Part shown: piece after piece, positions 54,839 through 63,847 of the stretch | Numbering within the stretch: the first letter of the stretch is position 1 | How the letters are laid out: each line of letters begins with the position of its first letter | Origin: Methanosarcina sp. DH2 | Lineage (GTDB): Archaea > Halobacteriota > Methanosarcinia > Methanosarcinales > Methanosarcinaceae | Length of the DNA stretch: 64,000 nt | Assembly (NCBI RefSeq): GCF_020804225.1 | Contig: NZ_WJBI01000007.1 | Location: 49,542 to 113,541 of the forward strand | Direction: 5' to 3' | Notes under the pieces: model-generated | The model's database searches: none | What the model was told of the DNA's origin: nothing | Seen by the model: the letters and a program-made list of their open reading frames with translations, nothing else | Translations under genes and position numbers: made by a program

Positions 54839-55795
54839 TTACTTTTTCCTCCTAACCGCCAGTAAAATCCCGAACCCTGCCAGGATTCCGGCAGGCAAAT
54901 AGGAGAAATTGATGGCCTGATTCACATGCTCCTGAATTTCCTGCCCTTCTGCTGATTCTTTTGAAGGAACTTCTCCGGCAGTTGCAGTCGTTTCTTCGTC
55001 CCATGAACTTTCAGTCAGGTAAATGCTGCGTCTTTCTTCATTCTCTCTGTCTGCTATTTCCGAGTCTGTGGAACTTTTGCCTGCAAGTGTCATTGATTTG
55101 GAAGTTTTTCTCTCACCGGGCTCTCCGGATGTCTGGACCTGATAAGAATCCGAAGAAGCCTGCAGGACAGGGGCGTTTCCTTTTCCGTCAAAGATGATTT
55201 CCCTTTCCGAATTCCCCAATTTAATTTCAAGTTTTCCTGAAGGAACCGATTCTGTGCTGTGCCGGTAGCTAAATTTTCCGTCTTTTCCGGCGTTTAGCTT
55301 TTGAATTGTTGTGACTTTCAGGTTAACACCTGAAGCTCCATTTTCTGCCATGCCATCTACTCTGACTCTATATTTTCCCGGAGAAACCCCGGAATGGGTC
55401 ACGGTAGCTACCCCGTCCTCTGCCCAGGCGCTCTCAGTTTTTGAGAGGACCATTTTCATTTTTACTTTAAGGCTTTCTACACCTTCTGCTCTTACTGTAA
55501 TAAGATTATTAAAATTAAGAATTTCAATGTCTTCGAACTCGTAGGTGTACTCTCTCAGGTATACAGGCACTGTTTTTTTAAAGGAAACCGAAACCTCCAC
55601 CTCTTCTTCAGGCGAGGCAAGTCCGCTGATTATGAGAGTATCCCCGATTTTCGGGTTCTCAGGTTTTACTTCCCAGCCTGTCACGCTTGCAGCGACAGGA
55701 GTGGCTGTAGTCCCGAAAAACAGGATTATCATAATAAGTAAACAAAACAGGGTCTTCTGTCCTGCGTTGCTCGGTTTGAGCATTATATGCCTCAT
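54839..55795 (-). CDS. Secreted surface protein, paralog of 61451
   Basis: A 318-residue protein. It has a signal peptide (hydrophobic 16-35, then TTATPVAAS), beta-rich domains beginning VTGWEVKPENPKIGDTLIISG, a Ser/Thr/Glu-rich stalk and a C-terminal helix followed by RRKK that anchors it in the membrane. The pattern and the sequence of the first 180 residues match the protein at 61451 closely. A role in the cell envelope is inferred; no enzyme motif is seen. Two in-frame ATG codons (55795, 55783) could start it. Confidence 0.7.
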   Translation of the reverse strand: MRHIMLKPSNAGQKTLFCLLIMIILFFGTTATPVAASVTGWEVKPENPKIGDTLIISGLASPEEEVEVSVSFKKTVPVYLREYTYEFEDIEILNFNNLITVRAEGVESLKVKMKMVLSKTESAWAEDGVATVTHSGVSPGKYRVRVDGMAENGASGVNLKVTTIQKLNAGKDGKFSYRHSTESVPSGKLEIKLGNSEREIIFDGKGNAPVLQASSDSYQVQTSGEPGERKTSKSMTLAGKSSTDSEIADRENEERRSIYLTESSWDEETTATAGEVPSKESAEGQEIQEHVNQAINFSYLPAGILAGFGILLAVRRKK

Positions 55796-55882
55796 AGTTT
55801 TTCTTCCGTATTTTTAATTTCAACCAACTTAGCTAATTTATATTCCTGCTATATGTGGTTCCCTTTATTCTTTTCCAACAGC

Positions 55883-56758
55883 TTATATCAGTCCCAGTCC
55901 CGGGCCCAGGTGTGGAATTAACCCGAATAAAAATACGTTTATAAAACCGTGAATCATTACTACGAGGGAGAGGCTTTTTGTTCTGTAAAACAGGTACCCG
56001 AGTATACCTCCTGCAAGAAAAGTATATGCAATCTCGTAAGGGGTGCCGTAACTTGAGTGCATTATCCCGAATAAGAGGCTTGCAAGCAGGATACCTCCTG
56101 CAGGTCCTAAGAATTCTTCGAGTCTTGTCTGGATAATTCCTCTGAAGATAAATTCTTCTACAAAGCCAACCACAAAAATCATTATAATTGTAAGCTGCAG
56201 CAGATTAACAGGCGAAAGATCAGGGATAAGAGGGCTGGTCCGGATGAATAAATACTCCGCCTCTGCTAAGACCAGGCCTGCAAGGATAGAAAAGGGCAGA
56301 TAAACCTTCATTTTCTTGAGTAAATCCGCTTTTTTCTCTCCCGGAATTTCCTGATGAACGGATATAATAGTTGCCGGAATTGCCATGGGTACATAAATGA
56401 ATAAGAAAGAGTAGAGGTTTGATTCAAAGAAGATAGGCATTGAAAGGTTTACCAGGCGAAGGATAGGGAGGAGTATGAATGCCTGGTGAATTTTGCGTAT
56501 CTCCAGTTTTTTTGAGATTATTATTGAAAATGAAAGGATGATAAGAAGCAGTGTATAGGCTACTGCGGCTTCATTTATTCTTCCGCTGAATATTAACAGT
56601 TCGGCAAAAGCAATAGCAATAACAGGAGCTCCTGCAGAGAATATCTTTTTTAATAATCCGGTTTTTTCGTCGGTCTGCACTTTAAACATTTTCCCAAGCT
56701 CCGGCAAAGAAATCGTTCCTGCGTCCAGCTCTGAAGATGGATAGTCCGGAGATGCCAT
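55883..56758 (-). CDS. CPBP-family intramembrane metalloprotease
   Basis: A 291-residue protein with about eight membrane helices. The CPBP (Rce1/Abi) motifs are GFVEEFIFRGIIQTRLEE (Glu-Glu...Arg), the histidine in LFGIMHSSYGTPYE, and a late MIHGFINVF. Members cleave prenylated or other peptides in the membrane. AAGGAGAG lies just before ATG 56758, only two bases after the stop of the DUF1616 gene, so the two are co-transcribed and may act on the same surface proteins. Confidence 0.82.
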   Translation of the reverse strand: MASPDYPSSELDAGTISLPELGKMFKVQTDEKTGLLKKIFSAGAPVIAIAFAELLIFSGRINEAAVAYTLLLIILSFSIIISKKLEIRKIHQAFILLPILRLVNLSMPIFFESNLYSFLFIYVPMAIPATIISVHQEIPGEKKADLLKKMKVYLPFSILAGLVLAEAEYLFIRTSPLIPDLSPVNLLQLTIIMIFVVGFVEEFIFRGIIQTRLEEFLGPAGGILLASLLFGIMHSSYGTPYEIAYTFLAGGILGYLFYRTKSLSLVVMIHGFINVFLFGLIPHLGPGLGLI

Positions 56759-56760
56759 GT

Positions 56761-57657
56761 TCAGCTCTCCTTCGTGACATTAATCCAGAGATGCACGTTC
56801 CTGTAAGGTACACTTTTTTCAGTTTCATTAAAAAGCAGAAATTCCAGTTTCATATTCTTTCCCTCAACAGGTGGAGTAATAGTAACCGGTTCTTCCCAGG
56901 TCACGTTATGGTCAAGGCTGATATATTTCTGGTCTTCCGGAAGAGGCAGGGAACGATTTTCAAGCCTGACTTCCATTGTGTAATCCACAGTCCTGCGCTC
57001 ATGGTTTGTAATTCCTACAACAACCGTTCCACTGCCTCCCGGTGTATATTCTGTGGAGTAATTCTCAGCCGTTCTGTCAGGTCCCAGGATATAAAACTCG
57101 GTGAACGCTTCTCCGTCTCTGGGATTTCCTATGACATAAGCAAGGCTTCCAATAGAGGCAAGGATAGACATTACCAGTAACACTGCAAGGGCTTTGTCGG
57201 CTCTTGACCCCGTTTCTTCCAGAAACTCTGCTTTCAGAGTAGATATAGTGGTTCCGATCGAGATTTTAAAAGCCTCAGCTTCAGGCAACTTGATTCTTCT
57301 GTAATATGCCGCCCCACACATGAGAAGAGTAAAAACAGAAAGACCTATGAGTACTGGAACTTCTCTGATTCCCCAGTCAGTGTAGTTCATTCCAAGTCCC
57401 ATCAGTGGGACTACGGCGATGCTTAACCCCAGGGAAAGCAGGGCTCTCTCAATTCCATCCATATCTTTTTTTGCAGGTAGGAGAGCTCCTGTCAGGGCAT
57501 ATCCTGGTAAGAATAGAACCAGAAGAAGTCCAAGGGCAGTGCGCAGAAAGCTTCCGCTGAGTACGGGCACAAGTACGAAGATATCCGTAAGGATTACAAG
57601 ACCTGCCACAAGTAGCAAATCAAGAGGAAATTGTCTGTTTCCAGCCATTTTTATCAC
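56761..57657 (-). CDS. DUF1616 family membrane protein
   Basis: A 298-residue protein. Four hydrophobic helices lie in the first 110 residues (FPGYALTGALLPAKKD is typical of DUF1616) and a fifth near 155-175, followed by an extracellular beta-rich domain with N-glycosylation sites (ENYSTEY, ENRSL, HNVTW). The family occurs in methanogens near surface and glycosylation genes. Start either GTG 57657 or the ATG nine bases later. Confidence 0.72.
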   Translation of the reverse strand: MIKMAGNRQFPLDLLLVAGLVILTDIFVLVPVLSGSFLRTALGLLLVLFLPGYALTGALLPAKKDMDGIERALLSLGLSIAVVPLMGLGMNYTDWGIREVPVLIGLSVFTLLMCGAAYYRRIKLPEAEAFKISIGTTISTLKAEFLEETGSRADKALAVLLVMSILASIGSLAYVIGNPRDGEAFTEFYILGPDRTAENYSTEYTPGGSGTVVVGITNHERRTVDYTMEVRLENRSLPLPEDQKYISLDHNVTWEEPVTITPPVEGKNMKLEFLLFNETEKSVPYRNVHLWINVTKES

Positions 57658-58020
57658 TGCGAAAATATTTAGTATTCTCTCTTTCTACAATTTATACTTA
57701 TGTAGGCTTTCCGCCAATCTTCTATGGCTCTATCTTTTTCAATCTTCTACAATTCTATCTTTTTGCATTTATTAATACGCTTCATTGTCTCTATTTTATG
57801 CCTGCCCTGCGCTTTTTCATTTTATTCAGCCAGCATTCTATCTTAAAACATCGCTACTGCAGACTAATGGAGAATCTAAAAGGAATATTCGCTGAGTAAA
57901 TTCCTGTTCTTAATACATCTCAATCTTTTTAAATATTTTTATTCCATCTGATTACTTTTACTTTTTTTAATAAATTACTTGGCCAAGTAAATTGACTTAA
58001 TAAACCGACAGGTAACCCGC

Positions 58021-58139
58021 TCTTTGAAGTAAATTCTTTAAAGCATTATTCTTTGAAGCATTATTCTTTAGAGTAATATTCTTTAGAGTAATGTTCTTTA
58101 GAGTAATATTCTTTAGAGTAATATTCTTTAGAGTATTAT
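58021..58139. repeat. About eight tandem 15-bp units
   Basis: Units of the form TCTTTAGAGTAATAT run from 58021 to 58139 (first unit 14 bp, others 15 bp); the first three are diverged and the last five nearly identical. A truncated ninth unit follows. Confidence 0.85.
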
Positions 58140-58233
58140 CCTTTGAATATGTCTCTCCTGACAAATATCCAACCTCCTCAAGCTACGGCTAACTGTACTT
58201 TACTGATCAGTTTCCGGTCTATCTTGAAGACTC

Positions 58234-58296
58234 AGATTTCCCAAATTTCCCAAATTTCCCAAATTTCCTAAATTTCCTAAATTTCCTAAATTTCCC
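58234..58296. repeat. Seven tandem 9-bp units
   Basis: AAATTTCCC or AAATTTCCT repeated seven times without interruption at 58234-58296 (first unit starts AG). It lies about 180 bases before the epimerase start. Confidence 0.85.
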
Positions 58297-58472
58297 AATT
58301 TTTTAATTCCCCTGTATTCATAAGGTTTCTTTGAATGAAAAATTTTTCCCTTCTGATGTGACTTTATACCTAATGTCTATTTCCCCCATCTTCGTAAATA
58401 TTGTAGTCCGAATTGAAAACTTTCAAGCCTGCATAGATAATTTTATTTTGTATCTTTTCCTTTTCTCGAAAC

Positions 58473-59369
58473 ATGAAAGTGCTGATTACAGGAGGAGCAG
58501 GTTTTATAGGCTCCCATATAGCTGAGTATTTTGCAGAATCAGGAAATAGTGTAAGGATCCTTGACAATTTCACTACCGGTTTTTCTCGAAATATCCCTCA
58601 GCACAGAAATGTCGAATTCATTCAGGGGGATATCTGTGATCCCTCTTCGGTTGAAAAGGCGGTCTCGGGTATGGACTACGTTTTCAATGAAGCTGCCCTC
58701 GTATCAGTACCTCTCAGCTGTGAAAAACCGGTTGAGGCTTTCCGGATAAACACCCTTGGAACGCTTAATGTATTGCAGGCATGTGTCAGGGCAGGAGTCG
58801 AAAAATTTGTTACCGCATCCTCAGCTGCGATTTATGGAAATAATCCTGCACTTCCTAAAAGTGAGGGTATGTATCCCGAGCCTGCTTCACCTTACGCAAT
58901 CTCCAAACTTGACGGAGAATACCTGGCAAGAATGTTTTATGAAGATTACGGACTTCGGACTACCTGCCTGCGTTACTTCAATGTATACGGCCCACGCCAG
59001 GACCCGAAATCTCCGTACGCAGCCGTAATTCCCATTTTTTTGGAAAGGGCAAAGGCAGGTAAAGATCTTGTTATTTACGGTGACGGACTTCAGAGCCGGG
59101 ACTTTGTTCATGTAAGAGATGTTGTTAAGGCAAACGCAGCAGCTCTCGAGCACGGGGATGGTCAGGTCTTCAATGTGGCTATGGGAAAAAGCTTAACAGT
59201 TCTGGAGCTTGCAGAGAACATTATTAAACTGACCGGCTCCTCAAGCAGGATCGTACACGCCGAATCAAGGGCAGGAGATGTCAGGGACTCAAAGGCAGAT
59301 GTCTCAAAAATTGCAGGCTGGTGGAAAGGCGAGATAGAGCTGGAACAGGGATTAAAAAGTCTTATTTAA
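58473..59369 (+). CDS. NAD-dependent sugar-nucleotide epimerase (UDP-glucose 4-epimerase type)
   Basis: A 298-residue short-chain dehydrogenase-type enzyme. GGAGFIGSHIAEY binds NAD, the Tyr-x-x-x-Lys pair lies in SPYAISKLDGEYL, with a preceding SSAAIYG, and RYFNVYGPRQDP matches the substrate loop. Such enzymes interconvert UDP-hexoses for cell-surface glycans; the exact sugar is unknown. It fits the neighbouring surface-protein genes. No clear ribosome-binding site precedes the ATG. Confidence 0.88.
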   Translation: MKVLITGGAGFIGSHIAEYFAESGNSVRILDNFTTGFSRNIPQHRNVEFIQGDICDPSSVEKAVSGMDYVFNEAALVSVPLSCEKPVEAFRINTLGTLNVLQACVRAGVEKFVTASSAAIYGNNPALPKSEGMYPEPASPYAISKLDGEYLARMFYEDYGLRTTCLRYFNVYGPRQDPKSPYAAVIPIFLERAKAGKDLVIYGDGLQSRDFVHVRDVVKANAAALEHGDGQVFNVAMGKSLTVLELAENIIKLTGSSSRIVHAESRAGDVRDSKADVSKIAGWWKGEIELEQGLKSLI

Positions 59370-59435
59370 GTATAAATGGTATTCTTCCTTAAAAAAATCA
59401 GTATTAAACGCAGATGAGTCTCAAAAATGAAATTT

Positions 59436-59465
59436 AAACAGGAGAAATCATATCTCCTGTTTTTC
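59436..59465. terminator. Bidirectional terminator
   Basis: AAACAGGAGA-aatcata-TCTCCTGTTT forms a perfect 10-bp stem. On the plus strand it is followed by TTTTCC, on the minus strand by a purine/A-T-rich flank. It lies between the convergent epimerase and PGF-pre-PGF genes. Confidence 0.8.
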
Positions 59466-59466
59466 C

Positions 59467-61374
59467 TTATTTTTCAGAACCTTTGTCTTCATTATTCGGG
59501 TCTGCTTTTTTCTTTATAATTGTTCCTATCGCGATGATTACAAGGAAACCTATAAAGAAACTGGCAATTTTTAATCCCGAATTTCCTTTTTCTTTAGAAG
59601 GCATCTCAGATTCCATAACTAATTCAGAACTATCTTGCTGCCCTGCATTTGGAGTTAACTGGCCATTATTTCCTTCTGTTTTTTCTCCAATTTCAAGGAT
59701 ATTCTTGCCGGCTGTAATTGCAAATGGGGAAAAGCTCGGAGTTTCGGCTTCGAAATAGATATATTTATTATCTTCGCCTACTTTTTCCGTTTCAAGAGAG
59801 TCCCATTGATCTCCGCTGTAGTGCTGCAAGGTTATTGTATCCATATTAATATGGTTTTCAGTTATCCATTCCTTACTTACTCTGAAGCCCACAATAGCGT
59901 TTTCAATGTTCTTTGAATTTGCAAATTCACCATCTCCAACCCGGATATTAAGGTGTCTGTATACCTCGCCTTCAGGATCAGTGGAAGCAAATGAGGATTT
60001 TCCTTTCAGTTCCTCAATAGTAGCTGTTATAGTGCCTGCAGTCTTTTTGGAGGTAAACTCCACATAGCCAATAGAGGTAGCTCCATTTGAGAAATCAAAT
60101 TTTATTCGTTTCCCATTTGAAACAAACTGCTGGCAGAGATCTTTTATTTTGACATTTTTCGAGGGCTCAGATTTTTCTTTTTCTTTTTTATCGTTACTGT
60201 TTGAACTTCCTTTTGTTTTAATCTCGACCTCCAGCTGGGTAAGGCCCACAAGACCTTTTTCAGGGCTATATGCGCCAACAAGAAGGTAGTAGCAGCCTAC
60301 GGGAAGATCAAATGCGGTAAGTGAAAGGTCATTATAGCCGGCTTCGCCTATTGCTATGGCTCCCTTTCCCTCTCCTATAAGTGTCTGGATTTCTGTCTGG
60401 AGTTCGTTTCTGGTGAGTTTTGACCTGTAATTTGAGGAGTTAATGTCAAACTCATCAATGATATCCATTTCATTTACTATAACTGAAGTCCCATTCTTTG
60501 TGCCGTCGGAATTGATTTCTATGTTAGCTTTATATGCCTTTTCTCTGATCAGTACAGCTCCATAGGTATAGTCAATCTCTTCTGGGGCACCCTCAAGGTT
60601 CATGCTTATGTCCAGGTCTTCTCCTTTTACTATGCATAAAGGAGCATCGACATTCAGTTCATATTCAGTAACAACAAAGGCGGTTGCAGAAAGGACTGTC
60701 AGGCTTCCGTCCTCATTTTCCTGTATCATGACTATGCAGTACTCACCTGCATCCTGGGGTCCAAAGTCAAAATCTAATAAGTCACCGTTATTTCCAAGGG
60801 GTACGTTAGAATATTTTTTATAATCCCCTTTCTCCATGTTGCTGTGGAAGAGGTTGCCCAGGTTCCCTATGTCCCCGGCTTTAAAGGCATCAAAGAGTCC
60901 ATATGCATAGCCTGAACTTACTTTGAATAGGTATATTTCCACCTTTCCTTCCAGACAGGACTCCCCATAAAAAGACATATTCACGTTTTCCCCGGGCAGG
61001 TATACGGGGTGGGTGCAGTAGCGGGAAGTTGATGGGTAAGTTATGGTGTAACTTTCATCTTCATCTTTGTACAGGGTCCCGGAAGCTCCTCCATATTTCT
61101 TGTATTTCGGGCCTGAATATGTGAGTTTTATTGGCCGAGGAACCTCAACCCTTCTCCCTTCATAGGGGCATCCTATTGTAATCCAGTTCCCTTCATCAGG
61201 ATTGCTGGTATGGTCAAGGGCGTAAACCACTCTGTCGGTGAAATTTATAGCGCCAACAGGGTTCACGTCTGTTTTTCCACCTCCTGCCATTGCTGGTGCA
61301 GAGGTTAATATAAACACTGTTAATATGAGTATTAATAAACTTTTTCTCAATTTACATACCTCCATTTTCCCCAT
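59467..61374 (-). CDS. PGF-pre-PGF domain surface protein
   Basis: A 635-residue secreted protein. Signal peptide at about 9-31 (SLLILILTVFILTSAPAMA). The first half has a DUF3821-like domain (NPVGAINFTDRVVYALDHTSN) and a repeated YNDLSLTAFDLPVGCYYL-type beta domain. Residues about 420-570 form the PGF-pre-PGF domain (IKFDFSNGATSIGYVEFTSKKTAG, VGFRVSKEWITEN, ETPSFSPFAITA). A Ser/Gln/Glu-rich stretch and a last membrane helix near 605-625 anchor it. It probably belongs to the surface layer or its adhesins. Several start codons are possible near the N-terminus. Confidence 0.82.
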   Translation of the reverse strand: MGKMEVCKLRKSLLILILTVFILTSAPAMAGGGKTDVNPVGAINFTDRVVYALDHTSNPDEGNWITIGCPYEGRRVEVPRPIKLTYSGPKYKKYGGASGTLYKDEDESYTITYPSTSRYCTHPVYLPGENVNMSFYGESCLEGKVEIYLFKVSSGYAYGLFDAFKAGDIGNLGNLFHSNMEKGDYKKYSNVPLGNNGDLLDFDFGPQDAGEYCIVMIQENEDGSLTVLSATAFVVTEYELNVDAPLCIVKGEDLDISMNLEGAPEEIDYTYGAVLIREKAYKANIEINSDGTKNGTSVIVNEMDIIDEFDINSSNYRSKLTRNELQTEIQTLIGEGKGAIAIGEAGYNDLSLTAFDLPVGCYYLLVGAYSPEKGLVGLTQLEVEIKTKGSSNSNDKKEKEKSEPSKNVKIKDLCQQFVSNGKRIKFDFSNGATSIGYVEFTSKKTAGTITATIEELKGKSSFASTDPEGEVYRHLNIRVGDGEFANSKNIENAIVGFRVSKEWITENHINMDTITLQHYSGDQWDSLETEKVGEDNKYIYFEAETPSFSPFAITAGKNILEIGEKTEGNNGQLTPNAGQQDSSELVMESEMPSKEKGNSGLKIASFFIGFLVIIAIGTIIKKKADPNNEDKGSEK

Positions 61375-61450
61375 TGAATCTTTTAGATTAATCAGTTTCA
61401 GGATGTAGTGTTTGTTACATGCTGTCTGGCTGAAACTATTATTTTTTTCT

Positions 61451-62368
61451 TCATTTTCTTTTAGAATACATAATAACGAGTAGAATTGCTAACCCCATTC
61501 CTCCCATCATATAGGCTATATCCACAGGTAGCCCTGCATCTTCATCATTTTCATGCCCCTCATTTTCTATCTCTAAAACAGGTGTTTCATTTCCGTTTTC
61601 AGGGATCTGTTCCGGATTTAATACGGCTTCAGTCTCTTCTGTTTTCTCAGTCTCTTCTGTTTCCTCAGTCTCTTCTATGGTTTCGGGCTCTATTCCCTGC
61701 GAAGAAGAACCGGAGGCTGAAGCTGAAGTTTTCCCCTGTTCAAGGGTTACTTTTTTCTTGACGCCTCCAACACTTATTTCAAAGTCTCCGGGAGGAACGG
61801 CTTTAGTATTATAGGAATAACTGAAATCTCCATCTGAATCCGCTTTTATTTGCTGAACAGCGGTAATTCTCAGGTTTACAGTTGAAGTTCCCCCTGTGGC
61901 ATCTCCGTCCATCTTTATCTGGTAGGTTCCAGGAGGGACACTTGACTGTGTTACAGTTGCAATGCCCCCGGAAGCTTCTGAACTTTTAGTCACCCAGATT
62001 AGCATTTTTACCCTTACATTGAGGTCGCTGGCTCCGGTAGCCCGGACCGTAAAGCGATTGTTGAATCCTTCAGGGATTTTCACGCCTTCTAATATGTACT
62101 CGTACTCCCCTCCGGACACCGGGGCTTCCTTTTCAAAAGTTACCTGTACTTCGATTTCCTCTTCCGGAGATGCACTTCCTTTAATGCGAAGGGTATCTCC
62201 AAGAACCGGTTTTTCAGGGGATAAATCCCAGCTGCTAACTGCTGCAGCTGCAGGTGAAATTGTCAGTAGAGCCAGAATCAGAACCGAAAGGGAGGTGATT
62301 ATAAAGGCATGTTCTTTTCGCCTTTTATGGAGATGAATGGATCTTTTCACGGGAACGACTCCTTTCAA
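61451..62368 (-). CDS. Secreted surface protein, paralog of 54839
   Basis: A 305-residue protein. Signal helix at about 22-43, then VSSWDLSPEKPVLGDTLRIKGSASPEEEIEVQVTF, which aligns with the 54839 protein along the whole ectodomain. A low-complexity stalk of Glu-Thr repeats (EETEETEETEKTEET) precedes a C-terminal membrane helix and KRK. The stalk is the main difference from the paralog. It lies 76 bases upstream of the PGF-pre-PGF gene on the same strand and may be co-expressed with it. The ATG at 62368 or MKRS-type starts just downstream are possible. Confidence 0.7.
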   Translation of the reverse strand: MKGVVPVKRSIHLHKRRKEHAFIITSLSVLILALLTISPAAAAVSSWDLSPEKPVLGDTLRIKGSASPEEEIEVQVTFEKEAPVSGGEYEYILEGVKIPEGFNNRFTVRATGASDLNVRVKMLIWVTKSSEASGGIATVTQSSVPPGTYQIKMDGDATGGTSTVNLRITAVQQIKADSDGDFSYSYNTKAVPPGDFEISVGGVKKKVTLEQGKTSASASGSSSQGIEPETIEETEETEETEKTEETEAVLNPEQIPENGNETPVLEIENEGHENDEDAGLPVDIAYMMGGMGLAILLVIMYSKRK

Positions 62369-62965
62369 ACCAGGATATGCTCATTATTTTTATTATGTAA
62401 GTATTTAAATTTTTTTGACCTATGTCGCAAAATTAAACTTTTATAATAATGCTGAAGAAAGATATTATGTAGTCTTTTACTGTGAATGTCATATAAACTT
62501 TTATCGATAGTAAACTAAATTCTTTTCAAATTAATTTTAGATTTTTATATTTTGATTATGTTTTTTATAGCATATCCCGATTTCGACTAACATACTAATC
62601 TTTTTGGGTTCAGATCGCTAATGTTTCTCTGTTTCACTTCCTCTTATTTTTTTCTCAAATGGTTCAGTAATGTTATTAAATGTTTATATCATTTTCTTAA
62701 ATTATTCTTTCAGATCCCTAACTGCTCCTTGCTTCGATGTTCCTGTTTTTACACTCATGGAGCTTAACATGATATTGATTATTCTCTTTATTCCTCTCTA
62801 TTTGTAATATTTACAAACTGCAATTCCATGATAGTATTCTAATCAATATCATATCTTAATCGTTTAATATTTCGGGAAACTTTTTTATAATATGGTGTCT
62901 TTCTATATGAATAATTTCACAAAATCTTGAGTGAGACAAATTAATTATTTATGGGAGGTATCTTT
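62369..62965. other. AT-rich spacer
   Basis: No gene. It must contain the promoter of the surface-protein genes on the left. CTTTTTTATAATATGG near 62881-62896 is a TATA-like box for the gene at 62966. Confidence 0.45.
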
Positions 62966-63214
62966 ATGCTGTTAAGTATAGTTTCATCGAGTGCAATTTC
63001 TTCAAGTGCAATTTCTATGGTTACTAGTCCCGGGCTTCCTCAGTACGGTGCTGCGGTAGTTGTCGGGCTGATTTCCCTCCTTTCTTTAAAGGAGGTCCTT
63101 TCGGCTTCCGAGCACTGGAACAGGTCCCTTGACAGTTCCTTTAATATGTCAATTCTGCCTTTGCTTTTCTGCTTTGGTGCAATTGTCGTTTTTAAGGTTG
63201 CGGAAATCATTTAA
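62966..63214 (+). CDS. Small membrane protein (82 residues)
   Basis: ATG 62966 is chosen because GGGAGGT lies seven bases upstream; the ATG at 62951 overlaps that site. A Ser-rich start is followed by two hydrophobic helices (YGAAVVVGLISLLSL and a last IVVFKVAEII) around a short SEHWNRSLDSSFN loop. The pattern suggests a small two-pass membrane protein. No family is recognised. Confidence 0.6.
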   Translation: MLLSIVSSSAISSSAISMVTSPGLPQYGAAVVVGLISLLSLKEVLSASEHWNRSLDSSFNMSILPLLFCFGAIVVFKVAEII

Positions 63215-63847
63215 ATTCCGGGCTTCCGGAATTATCCCATCCTTTTTGACATAATAATTGACATAATAAACATGTTTTGTGCATTCCTGCACTATTTTTT
63301 TCTTTTTGAGTAAGTTTTTTTTCAATTTTTGACTACATTTTTTCAGGTTTCTTTAGATTCCGTTTTTCAAGTTTTGTTTTAAATTACTTTTTCAAGTTTT
63401 TATCTGACCCTTCTTTGATTTTTCTTCTGTTTCTCACCTTTTTTTTTAAAATAAGGCGAATAGAGGCTTGAGTACCTTTAGCATTAAGGTTCAAGAGCCA
63501 GGAGTCTGGAGTACCTGAAGAACTGATAAACGAGAATATTCAAGAGTTACGAAAAAAGGAGAAAAGTAAACAATCCGGGAACGATTAAAAAATAGAATAA
63601 CTCGACTAAAATAATATATTAAATAACATATTAAAATTACATAACTCATTGAGAATACGAAATCACTCAAGGAAAAAATAAAAATTATTCAAAGAAAGGA
63701 TAATGGCGAAAAGTTGAAATGAACTTTGAGGCGGGAAGTCCCCTTCCTCGGAGGCATCAGCCGACAGGTGGGGGATGAAAGCCGTCAACTTCATAATAGG
63801 AAGTTTAACAAAACCTATAGATATCCTTAAAACGTATAATCTATCGT
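63215..63847. other. Spacer leading to the tnpB gene
   Basis: T-rich in the first 250 bases, A-rich later. The right part contains the hairpins at 63739-63805. No gene seen. Confidence 0.5.
63739..63805 (+). other. Structured left end of an IS200/IS605-type element
   Basis: TCCCC (63739-63743) pairs with GGGGA (63771-63775) around a second stem CCTCGG (63746-63751) / CCG-ac-AGG (63761-63668 region, 63761-63768). A second hairpin, AACTTC-ataatag-GAAGTT, lies at 63787-63805. Such imperfect hairpins are recognised by TnpA transposases of this group. The GGGGGATGAAAGCCGTCAAC part also resembles the 3' end of some TnpB guide RNAs, so a relic of another copy is possible. Confidence 0.45.

Larger units (their letters stand above)
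57658..58472. other. Long spacer with two tandem-repeat arrays
   Basis: No gene seen in 815 bases. It holds the promoter of the DUF1616-CPBP operon on the left and the arrays at 58021 and 58234 described next. Confidence 0.5.
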
